Shown one piece after another: positions 37,250 through 48,260 of a stretch of 64,000 bases of DNA; within the stretch, counting starts at the first letter, position 1; the number at the start of each line of letters is the position of its first letter. Source of the DNA: Casuarius casuarius (Eukaryota > Chordata > Aves > Casuariiformes > Casuariidae). Under the pieces are notes generated by a model. That model was not told the DNA's origin. It searched no databases and saw only the letters and a list, made by a program, of their open reading frames with translations. The stretch spans positions 2,459,592 through 2,523,591 of the forward strand of contig PTFA01000024.1 in assembly GCA_003342895.1 (NCBI GenBank), given 5' to 3'. The position numbers and the translations under genes are program-made.

Positions 37250-37880
37250 ATGAGAGCGTTTCAGAAATGCTACTACAGAGAGCAGAGCCCTCCCCTCCCC
37301 TCCCCTCCCACAGAGGAAGCCTGGTGGCAGCATCTGGACGGGTGCGATGCTCTCGACAAGGCCCCTGTCGCGCGCCGGGCACAGAGAGGATGCACCTGGC
37401 CTCCGCGCGTTCTGGGCCAGCAGGCTGTATTTCCCGAGCTCTTGCATCACAAGCTGCCAAGCTGGGAAAAATATGTTGTAATCAGGTTCGTTTTCTTACT
37501 TTGTGCCATCCTCTGCATTACATCAGTTGTTACACTTACGAATGATCCAATGGTAATTTTCGCTACCAGCAATCAGTTGGCACGTGCACGGGTACCAATC
37601 GAGGCAGAGGAGGATGGAGAGGCACGGCCTTCCTCACCAACCCCAGTCCAGCCGCAAGGCTGGCAACGCCAGTGTGCCCTGTGCCGTGCCAGGGCCCCTC
37701 TTCAGCTCTTGGCCACCGGGTGCCGAGCAGCTCCTGCATGAAGTGGCGTGCCTGCAGCAGGGAGGCTGCGAAGCCCTCCTCTTTGTACGCCCGTTCTCTC
37801 GGGCTCTGTGCCTCGGTGCAGTATGGAGGTTCAGATGCTTCCAACGCCTAGATATGGCTCAGGATAGCGTGGTTGCCCTC
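37250..37880 (-). promoter_or_regulatory. GC-rich islet in SYK intron 1 (possible alternative promoter)
   Basis: About 600 bases are clearly richer in GC and CpG than the intron around them, including tcgcgcgccggg and ccgcgcgtt. Open frames of 72-185 codons occur on both strands here, as expected where stop codons are depleted by base composition, and none looks like a known protein. A minus-strand donor-like site (GATCATTC then gtaagt) lies near 37535-37547. An internal promoter or enhancer is possible but unproven. Confidence 0.35.
37288..37309 (-). repeat. CCCTC repeat / G-quadruplex motif on SYK sense strand
   Basis: The plus strand reads ccc-t-cccc-t-cccc-t-cccc-t-ccc. The minus strand is therefore five G runs of 3-4 separated by single A bases, a canonical short-loop quadruplex motif that would also be present in the intron 1 RNA. 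Confidence 0.85.
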
Positions 37881-38932
37881 CACCTGTCAGATGGGCTCAG
37901 CACTCAAGTGACTTCATGGGTTTGCTACAGATCCAGACACAAAGCTACAAGAAGCTGCCTGCATTTGACCACACTTGGGTCTCAGGAGTCAAAGGCAATC
38001 AGATCCATGCTAGCAACATCTCTCCTTCAGTATACCACTGCTTTCAAGGGAATAGAGTTGCACCCCTTGCAGAGAAGAGCTCCACTGGATTTTAGTTCAC
38101 TCTCCCCTTATGAGGCTTTTTTTCTGCACTTCTGCGTGTAAAAGTGCATACTGGGCTAACCAGATCTGTGTATTTTCACCGGATGAAGACAGACAAAGAA
38201 GCTGAGCTCACCTAAGCAGTGTACAGCATCTTACCAATAGCACATTAGACCTGAGGACAGAATATTGGCTTAATACCTCCCTTGCCATCTACCTTGTTCA
38301 TACTCAGACTCCTGCATCAATGACAGCCTCCGAGTCAGAATTGCTCTGATGAGCTTTCTTCCTCTTGACGCTAGTTTAATGCAGACATCATTCTCGTAAA
38401 TTTATGAGATGTTCCACTGATTCAAAACATAGCTAATCCCATTATCTAATTTACAAAAATAATCTTTACTTAAACATCCTGCTATTTGCTTTACTAACTT
38501 TTGAGGAAAATACTATGGAATTCATATGTATTCTTTGAAATGCAGTAAAATTTAACCTTTTGTCTCAGAGACAGACAGCATTAATGTCACTCACTTTAAT
38601 TACATTCCTTATATTTCAAATGTTGGAGATATTCACCTTGTCAGAACCTTGGTTTTGTTTTTACATAGAGTGAATTAGTTATCTTGATTCAGGTTAGCAA
38701 ATTTGGGCTGAGTTCCCAGGGTAGGAGCTTATCCACAGATACCTGCTTAGTATACCTATCAGCTCGCTTTTCTGTATTCTTTCCAAATGAAACTCTGAAA
38801 AGGATATTTCAGTTCAAATTTTGCTCTACTATATTTTTCAAGAGCATTGAAAAAACACCTGCACTTACAGCCGATTTCTAACCCCAGTTTTCCAGTCTAA
38901 ATTAAGAAATAAACTCTTCAGGCAACTCTACC

Positions 38933-38950
38933 AAAAAAAAAAAAAAAAAA
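38933..38950 (+). repeat. Poly-A run (A18)
   Basis: Eighteen A bases followed by gaaaagaaaa, in intron 1. Confidence 0.9.
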
Positions 38951-39118
38951 GAAAAGAAAATCAGTTTCTAAAAAAATACTGAGACATCATTTTAAACTGA
39001 GATTAATTCCTCTGAAATTTGTAGAGTCATTTTTGGAATCTGAACTAGTATTATCAAAAACAGAACTTCACACTTGGTGGTCAGCACACATTTTAGCTTT
39101 TTAGATCTGGCATCCTAC

Positions 39119-39200
39119 AGGTCTAATTCTCTCTCAGTTACACTCGGTTTAGCTAAGAGAAACTGCACTGACTTCTACAGGTTCTGTGCTGAGGTCTCAA
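39119..39200 (+). repeat. Possible ancient amniote repeat, copy 1
   Basis: The pattern tctaattctctctcagttac followed by actgacttctacagg resembles a widespread old amniote interspersed motif of the type 'ctgatctcagttacac ... tgacttcaatggag'. A second, similarly decayed match lies at 50248-50312. I cannot name the family. Confidence 0.3.
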
Positions 39201-42200
39201 AACTGTGGGGCTTTTTACCTCTTTTTTTTTTTTTTTTAATCCCCTTGCTTACTTCATTATCTTAACCAAGCAGGGAAAAAAATATATATAGAGAGAGAAA
39301 GAAAGGCTATCCGGGAGGGTGTGGGAAGGACATCTGTGGGTCGTGCATGAGATGATGACTCCCAGTCATTGAACTCATTTCACCCAATCTGCTGCTTAAG
39401 ATAAGGATTTTAAAGTATTTTTAAAAATAGTTAGACTATATCTTTGGACCTGATAATATTAAAATATTTATGTAATTCTATGCTTTTCTCCCTTGTACAT
39501 ATTTTGTTCCAAATTTTCCTGCAATTATCACCCATGTTTTCTGCAGCTACCTCCAACCACAATTGTGATTCCTGCCAAATTCAACTCCATCCCTAGCCTA
39601 GTGGCTGTTTCACTAGTGTGGCTAGATTTATGCACCACAGTGCCAAAAGTTCTACTGCTTTACAAAAGCATTCAGGACCTCCCAGCTTACCTCTATGGAG
39701 CACCAGTGCTGGAAGATTCCTTGCACCACCTCCATGAATTTTGAAAGGAAGAGTTGTTATGCATATTAGGTTTTGTGCATTTGGGACATCTGGCATCCCT
39801 CATCTGTTCTGAAGAATACTATCCCAAAGTAAATTAGGACAAAACTGGAGAAAAGTCATGGTATTCCTAGCTGTTCAGATTAATACATCCCAACATCAGC
39901 TAGCTACAAACTGAGTGATAGTGAAACTGCACAGAGCAGTACTCTGTATCCTACCTCTGCATACCGCTTATTTAGGCTCTAATATTTGCTCAGTTTGCAA
40001 TTGTTCTGGTATCTGGTACAATGGGAAGGCTGCAGCATCTTACATATCCTGGACTGTCCTTAGAACTCTAGGATCCCACAGGGTCTCAAATATTTTCCCC
40101 TTTCTTTCCTTCTTTCTACAAATACATGCTTACAGAAGTGGCCACTTAGTCATTGCACGTACACAGACAGGAAGTTACAACCTAATTTTAACTTTGGAAT
40201 GTGAAGACAAGCTACACAATTTTATTTTATTTTTCTGAGGCAGATGATATTGTGTGTCAAACATTATGAACATTTATCCATTATCCTTTCTTACAGCAAA
40301 TCCTGGATTCACCTCTTTTGATGCGGGAACGTACAAACTCCTTCATACTTCTGGCAGTTGCAGTGCAAAGTTTCCTCATTGCCGACAGGCAATGCAGAAG
40401 TCGGTGGCCAAGCGTTTTCAGCCATAATGCAAAAAGACTGTTTTCTGCTCTCAGTTCTTCTGCTTAATTTTATGCCTCCACAGTACTCTTTATGTTGTAA
40501 AGTGAAAAGCATAAAAGCACACTACACTGCACCAACTATGTAACCTTGCTGCTGAAACCTGAAATTACAGAAGGAAAACACAAAGGTTAACCACCAACTT
40601 TGCGATCAAAATATTTTTACTATGCCCAAAATAAATACTAATAATTGTGTAATGTACTATACTGCATACCAGAATAGGGTCTGATCCAGCAAAACTTAAG
40701 ATGTTTTTACTCATGAGAATAAACAAGAGGATTAATGAAATTAAACTACAAATATTGGGAAATAATGTTTCACTGTAAAAGTGTTTCTATAAATGCCAGT
40801 TGACACATCAGGTGAGCTACCTTCATCTCCTCCCCCAAGATTTTCTTACTTTGTCAAATGCAAGCAAGACTACTGTTAAATTTTGATTATAGAACCTGTT
40901 TTCCTGTAATAAAATGCTATTTTTTCCCTAAGTGAAAAATTAAGAATCTGATCCTGCAGATCCTTGCAAGGTGAGAAGTGTTCATTCTTATGACTGAACA
41001 TTACTATTCATACTCATAAACACCTGCAAGACCAGCTTCAGATTTTAAAAAGGACCAGTTGAGCTAGAACTAAAGAAATGGGTACCTTGAACGGTACAAG
41101 GATTTGAGCCCCAGTGCAAGTAACTCACTTAAGTACATGTTTACCTTTAAGTACAAAAGCAGTCACTTTATATAGCTCATTTGAATGGTCTGTTTGTAAC
41201 TATTACTCACATTCAGAGACATGCGCCGTAGTCTTTGTAATTACAATAGAAAAGCAGACAAGTTCCTCTTTTCAGCTGTGTTATTCTGGAACTAGACACA
41301 CTCAACTGAAAGCAGACTTTGGCCGAGCCAGTCTCATACCACAGACCTCTAGGTACTGACCCAAAAGCCTGTAAAGCCAAAAAAAGGATGATGCTACCTA
41401 ATAGCTCCAGTGCATCCAGATGCTACAGCAAACAGTTTCTTACAGTCACCATATTCGAATTAGCAATACCTCGGACTCACGGATGGCTGCCAAATACTGT
41501 ATATTAGAAAAGTATTAGGAAGGAAAAAAGAGGTGTAATCTGCCAAAGAAAAAAGAAAAAAGAAAGAAAAAAACACATTGTGATCCCATGCCCTCTGACC
41601 ACAACATACATTTCAGAAGCGACTTCTGCTTCCAATGTCCCTGGCAGGGCAGATCCAAAAGAAAGGACAGGAGAGTAAGGAAATGCCCCATACAACTCTT
41701 TTTTTTGCCATCAGTATCTTTAAAGATGCTTAAACCAATTTATACTTTTACCATCAGTCTTCTGAAATGTTATTTTGTGCTCAACACAACTTTTAAAAAG
41801 ACACCTGTTAGCTGCTTCTAAAAATAAATTCAGCTTTTGTCTTCTCAAGACTTCAGATCAAATTCTGTTCTTATATCATTATAACCACAACAACATGAAA
41901 ATGGAAGAGCAGCACAGTTTACCTTTGATTTCACAGAGTGTTAATATTTTTTTTTTAACAGAAACAAAACCAGAACACACTAACTGTATTTCTTCTTGGG
42001 ATTTTGCAGTTATTTCAACTGAATGTGAAAACTGAAGCAATTATTTGCTGTTCTCTATTTCAGCCATTTTGATCATCCTAACTGATTCTAACCCTTTAGT
42101 CCAAATTATTTTACCTTCACCAAACTATGATCTTTCTCCCCCACAGGAAAACTGTCAGAATATTAAGAACATTCAAACTTCCTTATTTGCGTGTTTATTG

Positions 42201-43437
42201 CTCAGTGCTCAACAGAGGGATTAAAAAAAAAAGTCAGTTCCCCTAAGTGGGCTGCCTTAAAGTACTCTACGCTGCTACAATTTACAGCTGCTGATCCCGT
42301 AAAAATATATGCATTTAGGCTCTGATACGAGATCTGTACCGGACAGCTGTGCTTATGGATTAGGCTGCAGATGTAACCTAAAGGAGATCTATGTTTCTGC
42401 GGATAAAAGTATGAAAGCAGCCCGACAGAAAAGAATATCAACAAAAATTATGAGCATTTCACTACATTAAAAGGCATATGTTTCCTTTTAAAACGGAAAT
42501 ATTTTCCAATATAGCTTTGGCCAAATAGGGACCCCGTTTGCCACTGGAGTCAGTGTCAGCAGCACCTAAAAAAAAAGTATCACTTAACTTTGTCCAAAAA
42601 TCATCACTTTCAGCTGATCTGGACAACTACCACCCACAGTTTCTGCAGCACAGGGGTAAAGGCGCAAAGGCCGCCGCCGGGACACGCCAAGCGAGCAGCC
42701 TGAGTCAGGCAGCAGGCCCACAGCATCCAGCCGACTGCTGCACTTGTCGTGACTCTACTGCTGTTTTCTTGGAAGCAGAATAAGGAAGTCCGATAAGAAA
42801 GCAGCACGTTTTTAAAGATATTTTGTCAAGCTTCAAATCTTTGAACTAGCACAGCGCCGCTCAGAACCGCTACGCTCACTTCTTGTAAACTTGGCTTTGT
42901 TTAAAAACCTATCGCCACAGTAACGTATTAAGACGGAATTCAACCCGATTGTCTTGTGGAAATGCTGCGTTTAAGCCACCCCGGTGCTGGGCGACTCGTA
43001 CTCATGGTCGAAAGCCCCTAACGCAAGCGCCTTCACGCCGCTGCCCAGCCGGGCTGCTGCCCCCTCGCACCAGCGCCGCCGGGGTGGCGGCTCTCCCGCC
43101 TCGCTCCCGTTCCGGCTCCGCACGCCCTCTCCCCCGCCCAGCACCGCACCGTCCCGACTTCCAGCCGCCCAACGCCGCCGCTTCCCCCCCGGCGCCGCCG
43201 GCCGCGCCCTGCCGCCCCCTCCCGCCCGCACCTCCGCGGCGGCCGGCAGTAACGGTCCGCGCCGCCGCCGCCCGGGAATAACGGCCCGCGGGGGCCTCAG
43301 GGGGCGCCGCCGCCGGCGGGGCGGCAGGGAGACCCGGCGCCGCTACTCACCGCTGCCGCAGGCCGCTTGGCGGGGCGCCCCCGCCGCCCGGCGGCTCCTA
43401 CCTGCGGGGGGCGGCGGGAGCCGGGGCGGAGCGGGGA

Positions 43438-43462
43438 GGCGCGGCGCGGCGCGGCGCGGCGG
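43438..43462 (+). repeat. GGCGC tandem repeat in CpG island
   Basis: Four to five head-to-tail GGCGC units, probably inside SYK exon 1. Confidence 0.9.
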
Positions 43463-43495
43463 GCGCCCGGCGGAGGCTGCTCTCAGGCGGCACCG

Positions 43496-43515
43496 CCGGG
43501 CCGGGCCGGGCCGGG
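43496..43515 (+). repeat. CCGGG tandem repeat / G-quadruplex motif
   Basis: Four perfect CCGGG units give four GGG runs spaced by CC on the plus strand, the SYK template strand. It lies at the estimated transcription start and matches the simplest quadruplex pattern. Confidence 0.9.
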
Positions 43516-43870
43516 CCGCGGTACCGGCGGGAGCGGGCTGGACCCGCGCTCAGGGCCGCCGGAGCCGCCGCTTCCTCGTTTTCTGGTGCCGCCGCGGCTA
43601 CTTCCTCCAGGCGGGTGTCAGCGCGCACACACCCTCCTCCGCGCCGGGGGCACCGCCTGCCCCTGCCCCGCGCCCGCCGCCAGCCCCCCGGCCCCGCATC
43701 GCCTCGGCCTGCGCGCGCCGAGGCAGCAGCAGCAGCCTCCCCGGGACCCCCGGGACGCGGGTCTCCCCGGCGGCCGCGGCGCCTCGCGGGCGGCCGCCTC
43801 GCTAAAACGGCCCCGCTGCCGCTCCGTCCCGCTCGTGTGCGGGAGATGGAAGCACGTCGAATAGAGTTTC

Positions 43871-46800
43871 CTCCCTAGGAGGAGAAGCGCCCTTTCCCTG
43901 CCTATTGCAATTTCGCGTGCGTGATTCGGTGGGAGCGCAGCTCTTGGGAGTGGGGAGCATTTGCCCTTTGGAGCAACACAGGGGCCTGCTTCAATGCAGT
44001 ATCTCCCCTTCCTGTTGTATTTCACTCAAAAATACATTCAATCAAAAATGCCTGTGTTTCCACTCTTGCAGGAACTCCAGGCCTGGAGGCGGCTCCAGCG
44101 TGCCCAGCCCCAGGAAGGCACAGAGCTGACAGAAGTCCCTCTCCCAAGACCTCCCGAGCACCCTGGGGGACGGGGAATTGATTCTCACCATGGACGACAC
44201 CTCGCAACCCAAAGGCGGCAAGTGTCCTTCGCCAGCAACTGTCCAGGGACAAACTGCTCACCTCGCCTTACGGTGCGGAAACAAGGGGCCGACGAGTGAC
44301 ACCAGCAGCCTCACATCTTACGGTGCGGAAACAAGGGGCCGACGAGTGACACCAGCAGTCTCAGCAGGCCCGGGAATGAGCGCCCAGCTGCCAAGTCCCC
44401 TGCAGCCATGGCGGTGTCGTACGACACCCGCCACGGTCCGGTGGTGGCCAGTGCTGGTGGGAGGTAAAGCCCACTTCCTCCTTCCCCTTCACAGATCAGT
44501 GCTTACACTAACGTGGGGGTACAGGCATGACGTTCTGTTGAGAAACACTGGCTCTCTTTCCTCATTGCAAAATGGACAAAAAACGCTTACAAATAGTACA
44601 CCTGCCAAAGTTCAAAATCCTCATATTTCATAACAGTAAAAAAGCTCTGCTTTCGGTCTGTCTCCGTAGCAATGCAACTTTTGGTAACTGCTGTAGCATA
44701 GATCCATTTCTCATTGGCACTGCCTACGTGGTACAAAGAAAAGACAGAATTAAGAAAAACTGATTACTGAAATGTATTTTGGTGGCACAGCTTTTCCCAA
44801 TGTCCAAGTGTGAACAGAGCATAATCTGTAGAAAATGGCTTTTGAAAATCATAATTTGACTGTGAACTACTTTTTAAGTAGAAGCTGCATCTTAAACTGG
44901 TGAAAAAAATCACAGGTACTACATGGCCTTAAATTATACATGAGCAATACAGAGGAAATCAAGTAAGGTGGATAAATATTTCTGGCTGGTGTCCAGAGTT
45001 TACTTGCTTTTTTTATTTCATGTGAGATTTAATGGAGTTCTGCTATGCTGATTTTTGGTGAGGGTCTTGGAGCAATGAGATATTCTTATATCTGTGAACA
45101 TACTGAAGCCTTTCTGTTCTGTTTGGCTGTGCTCCATATAAGTAGGCCAGTAATCAATGGAGGAATTCCTCTTTGGGGGATGAGAGGGTTGTGCCTGGCA
45201 AAATTGAGCAGAGTACATCTAGTGCTTCTGGAGAGGTTCAATGAATTTCAGGAATCTCCTACCCAGTATGAATACATATAGTAGAAACCAGTAGTTTGCC
45301 AATAGCCTGCCACAGGTTATTCATACCACAAAAAGAAGTAACTTTGTAATCCTCCGTACTTTTCATTAGCATCTGAGGGAGCTTCAACACTGTTGTCACT
45401 GCTAGTTGATGTGAAAAGAGCTCCACTTTCAGTAGACGTGACTTTGCTTAAGGCCACAATACATACATTGTGGTGGGAGGCTTTGCAACTACAAGATTGT
45501 GCTATGTCAGTCAGGGCTAGTAGGAGAGGGGAGAGATGGGGAGTGGGTGAAATGCCTCATCTCTTTCTGGTAAAGTTGGACCTAACTTTTATTGTAGACG
45601 CAGGCCAGATTTTTCCTGATATAAACTAATTGAAAAATACCAATAGAATACAAACTGAATAATAATTTCTCACATACTGTGACGCCGTCAGTCATCAGCT
45701 GCTCTTGTTCCATGCGCGATCTGCCAGTTTTTCCTGAATAGTGAAAACAACTTGGATGACCTCTTGAACTGACAATGAAGTAACAAATGGAAACAGAGGG
45801 GTATTGCTCTTGGCAGTGATGAAATTTCTTTCAAATCTATTTTTTATGCTATCATGAATCACAATAGAGTTGATTAAAAGACATCAAAGAATATTCTCAA
45901 CTCTGATTTCTTCACCATACTGATTCTATGACAAATATAATTTATGAAAAGTAATTCTATAAACAAGCCTTTCCAAACTTCAGAAATTTGATTTTATGAA
46001 CTACGTATTCAGTTGCCTTCCCACTGCCCATCTTCCAAAATCCATCCATTGCTACAGGGAATAGATTGTTAACAGAAAATACAAATAGGTATGTTGAAAT
46101 AGGCTTTTCTTCAGTTAAGCTGAAAAAAAAATCCTTTATTTCGTATTACAAATGGAATTTGTAGATGCCTTACAGACAGTGGAATTTGCAGAAGTACTTT
46201 TGCAGAAGTAGTTTACACCAGGGGAATTCTGCTCCAGCTGAAAGAGTCACTGCTTCTTACTGTGGAGGTAAGAATAGGCTGATGCTAAGTGCCTTTTAAA
46301 ACACCATCATTAGTAGGGGAGGCTGTAAACAAGGCTGATGCTTTGTTGTCCAGTTGAATGTTAAATTCTCAAAAATTTGTAACAACAAAATATATAACAC
46401 CATAGACAGACAATCTCATTTAAGGTCCAGATTTCAAATTCTTGACACTTTATCATACCTACGGCTAAAAGTCAAGGGTCTCCAGGATAGAAACAATTAG
46501 TGTCAGTAAGATGGGGCTCTATGTCCATTTGAAGAGAAAAATGCAAAAGTGACTCATTTTGCCTAAGGGATATAAAATTTCTGTACAGTTCATTGAATTC
46601 AGTCATGATTTGAACAAAAATGCATGCTATTTGGGAGTTATTTATTATCTGCTTCATTTCAGTCTTGAAGGAAGCAGTAATTCAGTGTTAGCACAACAGC
46701 AGTAAACAACATTAGAGAAAATCAAAAGCCAGTAGTCTGAAAGCAATGTTGTGACACAAAAACAAACGTCCTGTATTAGAGTCAAAAAGAACTGAGCTGG

Positions 46801-48260
46801 ATCACAAGCTTCAAAATGTAAGGAACATATTCTCATATGCTTTGGCCTATTTCTGCTACCCAAAAGCAGCAAAGACCCCTATTGTACATAGGAACCAGGC
46901 TTGAAGATACTTCATACATAAAAAATTCCAGCTCTTTATGTGAATCATCAGGATTCCACTTACATATATCTGGATTTAAGGGGAAGAGTAGTGGCAATCT
47001 CTAGGGAAAACTGAATTCAGTTCCACAAAAATAAACTGCGGAATATGCACAGCAAGTTAATGATCTGCTTGTTCAGTGTGGGAATCTATCAATTATGACT
47101 GTTTCAGATATACAGTGATTTAGTGCTTTGACTAGAAAATGTCAGCAATATTCTTTCCTATATGAAGTAAGAATGATAATTAGAAAATGCAGGGCCATCA
47201 AAAGATCATTTTCTTCATCTATGCACACTAAATGTAATGAGATGTGCATTATTTTGTATATAACTATAATCATTTAAGTACCATAATTTTGCATGTAATA
47301 GCCACATTTCTCACTTTTACCCTCTATTTTGACCTAAAACCAAAAATCTTTAATCAAAAATGAACACACTCATTATGTAAGTCTGTAATAAACTAGTGAT
47401 ATTTTTGCTCACTAGTGATCAGACTAGTCACAGGATGCATTCATTATGTTTGAGAGATCATGATGTGAGGAAGTACAGTATCTACATTTTTTAATTTATA
47501 TGGCACAATGCAGGCTAACATTGTAGACTGGCTGAGAAAGGACATTTTCTGAATTTATGTGATCTTGGAAAATACGTAGTTATGTTAAAGTGAAGATGTA
47601 AGCTTGTGCCAATCCTTTCTTTATGACAGTTCATACACCACATGCCTATGACTAGTTACCAGCTTTAAGTTTTGTTTTTACAGCAACAATATGAACGTTT
47701 AAAGCTCTGTTGAAGAATGGCACACTGTTTGAGACTAATGCTGAAAGAAAGCAAAAGCATATAGAAGAAAAAACAATAGGACAAAAAGCAGAGCTTTAGT
47801 AAAGTAAAATTGTTCTTTAAAGTAATAGCATACTTGTAGCATAGAAAATAACCAAAGTAGTGGATAACAGAGAACTGATAATCAGATTTTGAAGAAGTAA
47901 AATCTAAGAGTCCAAAATTTCATTCCAAGGCTATTATATCCTCATGTGGATAGTAAAAGCACCCACACTTATGCTGAAACTAGCATGTCACTGAATACAG
48001 AGACACCTGACAAAAACTACAGATCCTTAAGAGGGTGTAGAAATGAGGAGGTAAGAAAATGTTCCCAATGTAAGCCTACCAGTGGCACACAGAACTTCAA
48101 TTTTTTTATTTTCAGGAAACATATTTAGACTTAGTAAAATTCATAAACAGTGTGAACAGTACTTAAATAGTATTATGTATATATATATACGTACTTACAA
48201 ATAGTATGAAGCTAGTTTAGTACCATTCATGCTAATGGTGCCTTTCTGCAGTTTTTTTTC
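43871..48260 (+). other. Region upstream of SYK, proximal
   Basis: The first 600 bases are still moderately GC-rich and include a 50-bp tandem pair (44267-44366). A plus-strand donor-like site, GGTGGGAG then gtaaag, follows base 44463, so a short divergent non-coding transcript from the CpG island is possible. Beyond about 44600 the DNA is AT-rich and I recognise no gene, RNA or mobile element. The long plus-strand frames at 42984-43864 and 44178-44633 are GC-composition frames without domain similarity. Confidence 0.6.
44267..44366 (+). repeat. 50-bp tandem duplication upstream of the SYK promoter
   Basis: Two adjacent 50-base units begin cttacggtgcggaaacaagg, at 44267 and 44317. Their first 42 bases are identical, and they diverge only at the last few positions. 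Each unit contains several CpGs. It lies about 0.8 kb upstream of the estimated SYK start. Confidence 0.95.

Larger units (their letters stand above)
37881..42969 (-). other. SYK intron 1, 5' portion
   Basis: Mostly AT-rich DNA becoming GC-richer from about 42640 (the CpG island shore). It has an A18 run at 38933-38950 and a possible ancient amniote repeat at 39119-39200. The short frames show no recognisable similarity. Confidence 0.75.
1..43560 (-). other. SYK: SYK gene, 5' part (exons 1-7 and introns)
   Basis: This is the span of the SYK locus inside the window. SYK is a cytoplasmic non-receptor tyrosine kinase. Its paired SH2 domains bind doubly phosphorylated ITAM motifs on B-cell, Fc and other immune receptors and release the kinase domain. 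Six coding exons are placed by protein similarity, and every junction keeps phase: 414, 161, 139, 82, 50 and 69 coding bases, giving 305 codons. The introns in transcript order are about 21.7 kb, 1506, 9643, 1448, 395 and 4937 bases, then at least 2756 bases of intron 7. The upper limit is my estimate of the transcription start inside the CpG island. The kinase exons are absent, so the gene continues below base 1. Confidence 0.95.
43351..43560 (-). other. SYK: Probable SYK non-coding exon 1
   Basis: The coding start is in exon 2, so a 5' untranslated exon must lie upstream. Two good minus-strand splice donors sit inside the CpG island. One follows base 43402 (CCGCAG then gtagga) and the other follows base 43351 (GGCAGCG then gtgagt). 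Either could join to the exon 2 acceptor at 21638. The 5' end is an estimate. Short tandem GGCGC and CCGGG repeats lie inside this interval, so the leader should be very GC-rich. Use of both donors would give leaders differing by 51 bases without changing the protein. Confidence 0.55.
42970..43870 (-). promoter_or_regulatory. SYK: CpG island promoter of SYK
   Basis: About 900 bases of very GC-rich, CpG-dense DNA rise sharply from AT-rich flanks. The island lies upstream of the SYK start codon at the distance expected for a long first intron. No TATA box is seen. On the minus strand there are two ETS/PU.1-like GAGGAAG cores, at 43571-43577 and 43601-43607, and several GGGCGG-type Sp1 boxes. 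This fits a TATA-less promoter of a blood-cell gene. I place the start of transcription roughly between 43450 and 43560, between the ETS cores and the downstream splice donors. That position is inferred; no transcript evidence is available. Confidence 0.8.

Noticed and set aside
37250..38141. Frames of 163 and 185 codons on the plus strand and 140 on the minus strand
   Set aside because: They overlap each other in several frames, show no domain, signal or repeat, and are explained by local GC content.
42984..43864. Plus-strand frames of 273 and 165 codons across the CpG island
   Set aside because: Low-complexity Arg/Ala/Pro/Gly translation produced by GC-rich DNA with few stops; lies on the SYK promoter.
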